Under the pieces are notes generated by a model. It made no database searches, was not told the DNA's origin, and was given only the letters and a program-made list of their open reading frames with translations. 64,000 bases of DNA from Austwickia sp. TVS 96-490-7B (GTDB taxonomy: Bacteria; Actinomycetota; Actinomycetes; Actinomycetales; Dermatophilaceae). A program made the translations under genes and the position numbers. The stretch is from NCBI RefSeq assembly GCF_019331795.1, contig NZ_JAHPZL010000004.1, positions 239,870 to 303,869 of the forward strand. The letters are read 5' to 3'. Shown one piece after another: positions 25,205-32,870 of the stretch (position 1 is the first letter of the stretch; every line of letters starts with the position of its first letter).

Positions 25205-27307
25205 ATGACAGCACCACAGCTTGTGCCCGCCGTCGTCCCCAGCTATGTCGCCGATCGGTGGTGGCAGCCCTCAGGAGCAGTGACTGCTGAGGACATCCAT
25301 GACGCGGCTACGGGGGATGTGATCGCCCGGGTGTCGACGACAGGTTTGGATGTCGCGGCGGCCGTGGATCATGCCCGATCGGTGGGCCGCCGACGTCTGG
25401 GCCGCACCACGTTGCACGAACGGGCGCTGCTCATTAAAGAGTTGGCGTTATATCTCGATGATCCGGGTCGTAAGCAGCAGTTGTATGACTTGAGTGCGGC
25501 GACTGGTGCGACGAGGGCGGACAGCATGATCGATGTCGATGGTGGCATCGGGGTGTTGTTCACTATGTCCAGTCGAGGACGCCGGGAGCTCCCCAACAGC
25601 AATCTGATCATCGACGGGGGCATCGAAGTGATTTCCCCCGACGGCAGCTTTGTGGGGACGCACGTTTACACCCGGATCCCAGGGGTCTTGGTGCAGATTA
25701 ATGCGTTCAACTTCCCGATCTGGGGGATGTTGGAGAAGTTTGCGCCAGCGTTCATCGCGGGGGTGCCGTCCATTGTGAAACCGGCCGTGCAGACCGGGTA
25801 TCTCGCGGAGGCGGCTGTCCGGATGATGTTGGAGTCCGGGGTGCTCCCTGATGGGGCGATCCAACTGGTCAGCGGCGGCGCGGTGGATTTCTTGGAGTAT
25901 CTGGACCATCGGGACGCGGTGCAATTCACCGGGTCGTCTGCGGTGGCACATCGTCTGCGAGGTCACCGTCACGTCGTGGAGGGTGGGGTGCGGTTGACCT
26001 GTGAAGCTGACTCGTTAAACGCAGCGATCCTCGCCCCGGACGCTGAGGTGGGCAGCCCGGAGTTCACCGCGTTTGTCCGCTCAGTGGCGGTGGAAATGAC
26101 AGCGAAGGCCGGGCAAAAGTGCACCGCCGTACGGCGAATTCTGGTGCCGACGTCGATGGTGGACGCGGTCGCTGAAGCGATCGGGGCAGCGCTGGAGCGT
26201 CGCGTCGTGGGGGATCCGCGCAGCACCGGCACCACCATGGGCGCGCTGGTCAGCACCGACCAGTTGCAGGCCACCGCGGAGCGGGCCCGCCGGATGGCTG
26301 CATCCGGCGGTGAACTGGTGTGGGGTGATCTGTCCGATGATCTCGGCGGGTCGGGGGCGTTCATGACGCCAAAACTGTTCCGGTGGGCTGACGCAGGCAA
26401 CGCTGTCCTGCATTCGATGGAAGCGTTCGGGCCGATCAGCGGGATCGTCGGCTACCGCACTCTCGATGAGGCGGTGGCGCTAGCGGCGCGGGGCGGCGGG
26501 TCGCTCGTGGCGACGGTCTGCACGAATGACCCCGATACGGCTCGTCGGCTTGTCCTGGGGATCGCTGCGCACCACGGTCGGGTCCTCATCCTCAACCGTG
26601 AGGACGAACGCACCTCCACCGGTCACGGGTCACCGATGCCGATGCTCACCCACGGCGGGCCGGGTCGAGCTGGTGGTGGCGAAGAACTCGGCGGGGTCCG
26701 GGCCATCCTGCACACCATGCAACGCACCGCTTTGCAGGGGTCACCGGACATGCTGACGGCGGTCACTGGGGTGTGGCATCCGGGTGCGCGTCGACGGTGC
26801 GCTGGCGACCCGACGTACGGCGGTTCCCCGGACGAGGTGCATCCGTTCCGGAAATCGCTGGTGGATCTGCGGGTCGGTGACGCGTATGCGTCATCATTGC
26901 GACCGGTCCGCCCGGAGGATATCGCTGGGTTTGCCGACCAGACTGGTGACACTTTTTATGCGCACACCCACCCGCAGGCGGCCGCCGCGAACCCGTTCTT
27001 CCCAGGGATTGTCGCGCACGGATACCTGCTGGTGTCGTGGGCTGCCGGGCTGTTTGTCGACCCGGCCCCAGGGCCGGTCCTCGCCAACTATGGGCTGGAT
27101 CATCTGCGATTCCGCACCCCGGTCAGCGCGGGCGATGCGATCCGGGTGACCCTCACCGCAAAACGGATCACCCCTCGTGTCACCGACGATTACGGCGAGG
27201 TCGTCTGGGACACGGTGCTCCATAACCAGCATGGTGAGATCGTCGCGACGTACGACGTACTGACCTTGGTCGCGAAGACCTGGCCACTACCTCCGACCCA
27301 GGAATAA
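25205..27307 (+). CDS. paaZ: Bifunctional oxepin-CoA hydrolase / 3-oxo-5,6-dehydrosuberyl-CoA semialdehyde dehydrogenase
   Basis: 700 residues, two domains. Residues ~1-530 are an aldehyde dehydrogenase with the catalytic Cys in AGQKCTAVRR (near 300) and INAFNFPIWGMLEKFAPA. Residues ~550-700 are an MaoC-type hydratase with GDTFYAHTHPQAAAANPFFP and VAHGYLLVSWAAGLF, as in E. coli PaaZ. It opens the oxepin-CoA ring and oxidises the reactive aldehyde. ATG 25205 with GAAGGGA upstream is preferred; GTG 25160 would overlap the paaH stop. A terminator follows directly. Confidence 0.93.
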   Translation: MTAPQLVPAVVPSYVADRWWQPSGAVTAEDIHDAATGDVIARVSTTGLDVAAAVDHARSVGRRRLGRTTLHERALLIKELALYLDDPGRKQQLYDLSAATGATRADSMIDVDGGIGVLFTMSSRGRRELPNSNLIIDGGIEVISPDGSFVGTHVYTRIPGVLVQINAFNFPIWGMLEKFAPAFIAGVPSIVKPAVQTGYLAEAAVRMMLESGVLPDGAIQLVSGGAVDFLEYLDHRDAVQFTGSSAVAHRLRGHRHVVEGGVRLTCEADSLNAAILAPDAEVGSPEFTAFVRSVAVEMTAKAGQKCTAVRRILVPTSMVDAVAEAIGAALERRVVGDPRSTGTTMGALVSTDQLQATAERARRMAASGGELVWGDLSDDLGGSGAFMTPKLFRWADAGNAVLHSMEAFGPISGIVGYRTLDEAVALAARGGGSLVATVCTNDPDTARRLVLGIAAHHGRVLILNREDERTSTGHGSPMPMLTHGGPGRAGGGEELGGVRAILHTMQRTALQGSPDMLTAVTGVWHPGARRRCAGDPTYGGSPDEVHPFRKSLVDLRVGDAYASSLRPVRPEDIAGFADQTGDTFYAHTHPQAAAANPFFPGIVAHGYLLVSWAAGLFVDPAPGPVLANYGLDHLRFRTPVSAGDAIRVTLTAKRITPRVTDDYGEVVWDTVLHNQHGEIVATYDVLTLVAKTWPLPPTQE

Positions 27308-27321
27308 GCGGCACCGACAGC

Positions 27322-27361
27322 GGTGCAGGCGCCGACCCCGTCGAGGGTCGGCGCCTGCACC
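27322..27361. terminator. Bidirectional terminator between paaZ and the CPBP protease
   Basis: Perfect 17-bp stem GGTGCAGGCGCCGACCC / GGGTCGGCGCCTGCACC with a 6-nt loop (CGTCGA), extended outside by CCGACAG/CTGTCGG. It sits between convergent genes. Confidence 0.85.
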
Positions 27362-27378
27362 TTGAGCTGTCGGTCAGG

Positions 27379-28254
27379 TCAGGCCGCCGTACGTCGACGG
27401 TAGGCCCGGTAAGCGACCACGATGCCCCCGGAGAGCACCACCGTGACCAAGACGCTGGCTTCTAGGCCGTAGGAGCCGCCGCTGAGCAGTGCACCAGTGG
27501 TCGGGTCAGGGACCATGCGGAACAGTGACGTCCCGCCGTACATCCCGGAGACCGGTGAGCCCCACAGGCTGCCTTGGGACCAGTTCCACACCGCGTGGAA
27601 GGCGCACACCCCCCACAGACCATTCTCCGCCAATGCCCAATACCCCAGGAAGACCGACACCAGGACCAGGTTCAGGACCGCCATCGGGTTGATGTTTTTG
27701 TTGCCGAGGTGCAGCGCGGTGAACACGACAGTCTGGACGACCATCGCGACGACGATCCCCTTTTTCCAGGCGATACCTTGCATGATGTAGCCGCGAGTCA
27801 TGATCTCTTCAGTGCTGGCCTGCACCATGAAACCCATCAGCAAAATCGCGACCGGGAGCAATGCTGCGCCGGAGAAGTCCGTCAGCTCTGCGTGACCGGT
27901 CATCACGTTGAGCAGGACGATAATCGTGGAGAAGGCCACCGCGATGCCCGCGCCCCGCAAGAAGAGCTGACCCGCTCCGTGAGTGGCGAGCCCCAGCGAC
28001 GCCAGCGGACGCTGCTCCCGATAACGCACCCACGCCAGCAAGAGGAGCAACTGCACGGCGAAACCGAAGGTCAACGCCGCCTCAAACCAGAACGGCTTCG
28101 TCCCCGCTGCCGGGTCAGGAATCACCGCCAAGAAACCCTGACCGAGCAGGGTGGTCCCCACCACAGCCCCCATCACCAGCCATGGGCCGCTGGGTCGACG
28201 CGCCTGAGCCATCCCCGACATCAACGTCGAGCCTTCAACCTCAACCGATTTCAT
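27379..28254 (-). CDS. CPBP family intramembrane metalloprotease
   Basis: 291 residues with about eight membrane segments. The three CPBP (Abi/Rce1-like) motifs are present: STEEIMTRGYI (EExxxR), FTALHLGNK (His) and AFHAVWNW (HxxxN). Members cleave prenylated or other membrane substrates, or protect against bacteriocins; the substrate here is unknown. ATG 28254 follows AGGGA; the frame runs 22 codons further without a good site. It lies 107 bases downstream of the ABC permease on the same strand, so read-through from that operon is possible. Confidence 0.85.
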   Translation of the reverse strand: MKSVEVEGSTLMSGMAQARRPSGPWLVMGAVVGTTLLGQGFLAVIPDPAAGTKPFWFEAALTFGFAVQLLLLLAWVRYREQRPLASLGLATHGAGQLFLRGAGIAVAFSTIIVLLNVMTGHAELTDFSGAALLPVAILLMGFMVQASTEEIMTRGYIMQGIAWKKGIVVAMVVQTVVFTALHLGNKNINPMAVLNLVLVSVFLGYWALAENGLWGVCAFHAVWNWSQGSLWGSPVSGMYGGTSLFRMVPDPTTGALLSGGSYGLEASVLVTVVLSGGIVVAYRAYRRRTAA

Positions 28255-28361
28255 GAAGTCCCTATCGAGCAGAAAACCAATGATCTGAGCCGACCCCTCC
28301 ACCGAGGCATCCCCCGGCACAGCTCCGAGGCCATCAGGAAGTCAGGCCTGATCACAGGGTG

Positions 28362-29255
28362 TCACTGCAGGCCGGACGACACCTGGGAAGTCCCTCCACG
28401 TCCCCTCTTGACCCGCCCCGCCCACCAGCCGTGCCGCGGCGCACCAACCCAGGCCACAAAAAACAGCGCCGAGGACACCAACACGATGGTCCCGCCCGCC
28501 GGGAGGTCTAACGACCACGACAGGTAGATCCCGAGCACCGCAGCACCAGCCCCGAAACCCGCCGAAGCCAGCATCATCGGAGCCAACCGTTCGGTGAGTA
28601 GCCGCGCCGTTGCCGCTGGCGTGACCAGCAGAGCCAACACCAAGATGTTGCCGATGGTGCGGATCGAAATCACCACACTGAATGTGACCAGCAGATACAA
28701 CGCCAAATCGAGCAGAAACACCGGCAAACCCAACGCCCGAGCCGTCTCCCGCTCAAAAGACACCGCCACCAGTTGCGGACCGATCGCTAGGACCGCACCG
28801 ACAATCAGCACCGTCGCCCCCGCCACGACGTACACATCCGTGGCCGGGACCCCACTAATCGACCCAAACAAGAAACTCGTCAACGATCCGGAATATCCAG
28901 GCGCTTTGGAGATGATCACGATCCCCAAAGCAAACGCCGCCGTAAAGAACACCCCGACGACACTCTGCTCCGACACTCGCCGATTCTGCGAGAACACGGT
29001 CACCAACACCGCAGTTGCCACCCCCGCGATCAGGCCGCCGAGCAGCAACGAACCCCCGGTGAGGAAGGCCACCGCCAGGCCAGGAAAGACCGCATGGGAC
29101 ACGGCATCCCCGACAAACGCCATTCCCCGCAACACCACATGAGTGCCCACCACCCCGCAGACCACTGCCGCCAGCACCGACACCAGCAGCGCTCGCGGCA
29201 AGAAAGCTAACAACGGATTGGTGAGATCGGTGAGGAACTCCCACGGGGTCAGCAT
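28362..29255 (-). CDS. Anchored-repeat-type ABC transporter, permease subunit (ABC-3 / ZnuB-like)
   Basis: 297 residues, about eight to nine membrane segments. FVGDAVSHAVFPGLAVAF matches the conserved start of ABC-3 permeases for Zn/Mn/Fe, and GNILVLALLVTPAATARLL the later conserved loop. It belongs with the ATPase, the cluster-9 lipoprotein and the surface repeat proteins upstream. Its ATG lies inside the last codons of the ATPase gene (7-base overlap). This genomic arrangement is the known actinobacterial 'anchored repeat' ABC system; its substrate is not established, metal being likely from the permease and binding-protein families. Confidence 0.9.
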   Translation of the reverse strand: MLTPWEFLTDLTNPLLAFLPRALLVSVLAAVVCGVVGTHVVLRGMAFVGDAVSHAVFPGLAVAFLTGGSLLLGGLIAGVATAVLVTVFSQNRRVSEQSVVGVFFTAAFALGIVIISKAPGYSGSLTSFLFGSISGVPATDVYVVAGATVLIVGAVLAIGPQLVAVSFERETARALGLPVFLLDLALYLLVTFSVVISIRTIGNILVLALLVTPAATARLLTERLAPMMLASAGFGAGAAVLGIYLSWSLDLPAGGTIVLVSSALFFVAWVGAPRHGWWAGRVKRGRGGTSQVSSGLQ

Positions 29256-30154
29256 GATCCCTCCAGAGGGGTGCTCCCGGCGGCGACCAGGTCCGCGGCG
29301 TCAGTGGATTCAGGGTCGGCCGCAGAGGCCGAACCTGCGGTGGGATCAAGGTCAGCGACGGTAGGGACAGATTCAGCGACGGTAGGGGCGCCTTCCGCTG
29401 CCGGGAGGACCAGGCCCAAACCGGCCAGCAACGGCGAGTCCAGCCGCACTTGGAAGGTGCGCGACCAAGGTTCAGCGTCCCGCAGCTGCGCCGGAGAGCC
29501 CTCAGCGATGACGCGACGGCGAATCAGCACCATCCGGTCACAGCTTGCCGCGGCTCCGGTCAGATCGTGAGTCGACATCAGCAGCGCTTCTCCCTCCTCC
29601 GCGAGACGGCGGAACAGGTCGGTGAGGACCTCTTGAGTGGGCATGTCCAGGCCGGTAAACGGCTCGTCGAGCAACAACACCCGAGGTTCAGCAGCTAAAG
29701 CTCTCGCGATGAGCACCCGTTGCCGTTGCCCACCGGACAACTCCCCGAGCGGGCGGTCCGCCAGGTGTTCCATGCGCACTCGATGCAAAGCCCGTTGCGC
29801 GGCCAGATAGTCCTCCGTGCCTGCTCGCCGTAGCCACCCGACGCGTCGCACCCGCCCGCCAAGGACAGCGTCATGCACGCTCATCGGGAACGACCAGGCC
29901 ACGTCATGGCGTTGCGGCACATAGCCGCAGGCGATACGACGGGCATCGACGTCCGTGTGACCGTCAATACTCACCTGGCCGCGTGTCACCGGCACCAATC
30001 CCAGCATGGCCCGGAACAGGGTGGTTTTCCCGGCACCATTGGGCCCGAGCAGACCGACGAGTTCACCTTGACCCACTTGCAGGGTGATGTCCTCCAGAAC
30101 GGGCCGCCCACCCAAGGTGACCGCCAGATTGGTGACGTCAACGGGATGATTCAT
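29249..30154 (-). CDS. Anchored-repeat-type ABC transporter, ATP-binding subunit
   Basis: 301 residues. Walker A GLLGPNGAGKTTLF (~40), signature LSGGQRQRVLIARAL (~140), Walker B RVLLLDEPFTGL (~160) and the H-loop STHDL are intact. The C-terminal ~60 residues are a low-complexity Ala/Ser/Thr/Asp extension (TVAESVPTVADLDPTAG) not needed for ATPase function. Start ATG overlaps the upstream stop (30151-30154). It powers the neighbouring ABC-3 permease. Confidence 0.92.
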   Translation of the reverse strand: MNHPVDVTNLAVTLGGRPVLEDITLQVGQGELVGLLGPNGAGKTTLFRAMLGLVPVTRGQVSIDGHTDVDARRIACGYVPQRHDVAWSFPMSVHDAVLGGRVRRVGWLRRAGTEDYLAAQRALHRVRMEHLADRPLGELSGGQRQRVLIARALAAEPRVLLLDEPFTGLDMPTQEVLTDLFRRLAEEGEALLMSTHDLTGAAASCDRMVLIRRRVIAEGSPAQLRDAEPWSRTFQVRLDSPLLAGLGLVLPAAEGAPTVAESVPTVADLDPTAGSASAADPESTDAADLVAAGSTPLEGSC

Positions 30155-31215
30155 CGTCCGCCCCGATCGGTGACCTCGTGGACGGGTGATTCAGCTGATG
30201 ACGTGGATGCTGAGTCAGCCCCGGTGTCCGTAGTCGCGGCTTGGGCTTGTTCCCGCAAGGTACGCCGCCGCCGCCAGGTGAGCACCCCACCGACAGCCGC
30301 GAGCGCAGCCAGCACTCCGACCCCGCCAATGACCGGCCAGACCCCAGCTGACGGGGGGTTGTCAGTGCGGCCTGTCCCGCTGGCCCCCGACTCGCCCGCG
30401 GTGGGGGTGAGGGCGGCATGCGCGGGATCGGTGCGCGGAGCAGCCAAGGCCCTGACTTCGTCTTCTTTCACTGCGTCTCCGACGGCGAACCGGAGCGTGG
30501 CTTGTGCGCCACGCGCTGTCCCGTCGTGGGTGTGTCCACGGACTTGCACGGTCACGGCGTACGCCCCGGGTCGGGTAAACACCCAGTTGGCGTGCACGTG
30601 GGTGTTGGTTTCGGCCCATATGTCTTGCGGCGCCGGTTTGCGGCTGTCCCACAAGGGTCGAGCCCCACCAAAGGCACCGTCTTGCAGGAAGAGCACGAGG
30701 GCGCCTGGACCGGACGTACCGAGGAGTCGCAGGTTCGCCCCGCGGGAGAGTTCTGCGACGACGGCGGGGTCTTGGGTGTTCCATCCCACCCAGATGGTTT
30801 GCGAGTTTTGGGTTTGTGGCACGACGTGGACCGGTGTGCCCGCATCCACGCCCAGGAAGTGATAGCGGTCTCCACCGGGTGCGGGCAGCGTGGCCTGGTC
30901 TTTCACGCGGAGGACGACGTCTTCGGGGCGTCGCCATACTGGTGGTTGGACGGTGTCATCGCGCAGGTTCAACTGCCAGGTGCCGTCGGTTTTTTTAGGT
31001 CCTAGGTCGACATGTCCAGCATCAATGACAGCGGGTGTCCCGACGACGGTTTTTTCGGCGGCATCGACTCGTTGCCGCAGCGAGGGGTCGGTGTCTTCTG
31101 CGACGGCGGTGGTGGTGGACGCGGCGACGAGCAGCGTGACTACGGCGGCGAGTGCAGGCAGGCGCCAGTGTCGGGTGGGATGTGCCGGTGGGGCTGGGTC
31201 GGTGGTGGAGGTCAT
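30151..31215 (-). CDS. Membrane-anchored surface repeat protein (choice-of-anchor M type, one repeat)
   Basis: 354 residues: signal peptide (ends TTAVAED), one surface repeat (~60-250), a spacer, then a C-terminal anchor helix (WPVIGGVGVLAALAAVGGVL) with TWRRRRT positive stop-transfer. The repeat opens with VIDAGHVDLGPK, includes SQTIWVGWNTQDP, and closes with NTHVHANWVFTRPGAYAV. The HxH...W.F...G.Y signature recurs in every other protein of the operon. The last ~40 residues would be cytoplasmic. Role unknown; I infer a tethered capture or docking module for the transporter. 4-base overlaps with both neighbours. Confidence 0.85.
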   Translation of the reverse strand: MTSTTDPAPPAHPTRHWRLPALAAVVTLLVAASTTTAVAEDTDPSLRQRVDAAEKTVVGTPAVIDAGHVDLGPKKTDGTWQLNLRDDTVQPPVWRRPEDVVLRVKDQATLPAPGGDRYHFLGVDAGTPVHVVPQTQNSQTIWVGWNTQDPAVVAELSRGANLRLLGTSGPGALVLFLQDGAFGGARPLWDSRKPAPQDIWAETNTHVHANWVFTRPGAYAVTVQVRGHTHDGTARGAQATLRFAVGDAVKEDEVRALAAPRTDPAHAALTPTAGESGASGTGRTDNPPSAGVWPVIGGVGVLAALAAVGGVLTWRRRRTLREQAQAATTDTGADSASTSSAESPVHEVTDRGGR

Positions 31216-32870
31216 GTCAGGCAGGTCCTCAGGGAGCGGGCGTCAAAACGCATCAGGTCGATATAGCTGTGCACGTCCGGGGTGAACGAGTCGGACAGCA
31301 GCGGGCAGGCTTTCAGTCCCATATCTCGGGCGACGTCGACGAGCACGGAGCGGGTGCGTAGTTCGGTGGGTGAGACGAAGACGGCGGGTACGGCGAGGTC
31401 TTTCAGGGTGCGGACCAGTCGGGACCGGTCAGCGACGCTGGGTTCGGTGGCGGGACTGGGGGTGACAACCCCGGCGACGGGCAGGTCGTAGGCGTGGCTG
31501 AGGTAACCGAACGAGTCGTGGGTGGTGACGAGGTGTCGCCGTTGGGGTGGGATTGCGGCGAGTTCTCGGGCGACCTCAGCGTCGAGGTCGTCGAGTTGCC
31601 GCAGGTAGCGGTCGGTGTGTTCTCGGTACGTCGAGCTGCCTGGGGGGTCGAGGCGTTGCAGTTCGTCGCGGATCAGGTGGGCGTAGGCCTTGACATTGCG
31701 GACGTCCATCCACAGGTGGGGGTCGATCTGGCCGTGGACATGCCGACCAAGTACGGCCTGGGGTAGCTGGTAGACCTCAGTGCCGGGGCGGGCAATGAAC
31801 CGGAATGCGGGGTCGGCGGGGACTGGGGCTAACGCTTTGGTGGGGACGTCGATGACGACATTGGCGGGGTCGAGGGTGCGGGTCCCGTCGGGTCCGCCGG
31901 GGCTTCCTGGCCGGCGGGCCGGGTCGACTCGGGCGACCATGGTGCCGGTGTCGACGTCGACACCGAGGTCGGCGTGCTCGCGGGTGAGGACGGTCGCGTC
32001 GGGCCGTCGTACGGCGCTGTGCGGGTCGACACCCACGGCGAAGGTGACCACGGTGGTCCCGAGCGGGACAGGGGTGCTGTCTCTGCTGGTGATGAGGTCA
32101 GCTTTGAGGTGGAGTCGGTAGATTCCAGCGGCGGTGAACGCCCAGGACATGTGGGTGTGCGCGTCGACCGGGAGGGTGATGCTGTCCTGGTCGCTGGCGT
32201 CGTCGCCACGGGTGATGCCGTCCCCGGAGTCGAAGAAGACCCGGGGGTTACCGAAAGTTTCAGTGACATAGGCCGACAGCGCTCCGGGTCCTTCGACATC
32301 GGTGGCGCGCAGGCGCACGCTGGAAGCGCGGGTGGCGCCGCGGGATTGTCCAGTGCCGACGACCCGCAGGCCTAGCCACACGGTGTCTAGAGCAGCATTT
32401 TCGGTGAGGGAGATGACTTGTCCACCGTGGCGGGTGGCCCCTTCGGCGAGGGATACGTGCCGCACCCCGGGGGCGATATTCGCTTCGACTGCTTGGATGA
32501 GGGAGTGCTCTTCCAACATCAAGTAATTGGATAAGGCGAGGTCGGCGTAGGCGACGTCACGGATGGCTCGCAACCCTGGTTCGTAGGCGTGTGGGTCGGC
32601 ACCGATGGGGACCATGGCGGTGGCTTGGACCCGGTCGCCACCGACGTTGCGCACGATGTCAGCGATCAGTGGGGTGGTGGCGACGACCCGGACGGGGCGG
32701 GCGCCGTCGTAGCTGCCGACGACACCGGGGGTGGTGCCCGTGTGGCTGGGAACGGCGCAGCCGGTGAGTGCGAGGAGCATTCCGAGCAGCGCCATGCCGC
32801 TGGTACGGCGCCGACGCCGGGGAGGACCGCCCGTGGGGCGGCCCTCCCCGGCTGGAGTGTCGGCGATCAC
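31212..32870 (-). CDS. Anchored-repeat ABC transporter substrate-binding lipoprotein with an inserted surface-repeat domain
   Basis: 552 residues. Lipobox LLALTGC near residue 37. Residues ~55-150 (RVVATTPLIADIVRNVGGD, GADPHAYEP with a likely metal-binding His) and ~360-552 (DPHLWMDVRNVKAYA, VTTHDSFGYLSHAYDL, SDSFTPDVHSYIDLMRF) are the two lobes of a cluster-9 metal-binding protein (ZnuA/PsaA type). About 190 residues between them form an inserted domain with DAHTHMSWAFTAAGIYRL, the same HxH signature as the surface proteins. GTG start overlaps the upstream stop (GTGA). It should deliver a divalent metal to the ABC-3 permease. Confidence 0.9.
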   Translation of the reverse strand: MIADTPAGEGRPTGGPPRRRRRTSGMALLGMLLALTGCAVPSHTGTTPGVVGSYDGARPVRVVATTPLIADIVRNVGGDRVQATAMVPIGADPHAYEPGLRAIRDVAYADLALSNYLMLEEHSLIQAVEANIAPGVRHVSLAEGATRHGGQVISLTENAALDTVWLGLRVVGTGQSRGATRASSVRLRATDVEGPGALSAYVTETFGNPRVFFDSGDGITRGDDASDQDSITLPVDAHTHMSWAFTAAGIYRLHLKADLITSRDSTPVPLGTTVVTFAVGVDPHSAVRRPDATVLTREHADLGVDVDTGTMVARVDPARRPGSPGGPDGTRTLDPANVVIDVPTKALAPVPADPAFRFIARPGTEVYQLPQAVLGRHVHGQIDPHLWMDVRNVKAYAHLIRDELQRLDPPGSSTYREHTDRYLRQLDDLDAEVARELAAIPPQRRHLVTTHDSFGYLSHAYDLPVAGVVTPSPATEPSVADRSRLVRTLKDLAVPAVFVSPTELRTRSVLVDVARDMGLKACPLLSDSFTPDVHSYIDLMRFDARSLRTCLT

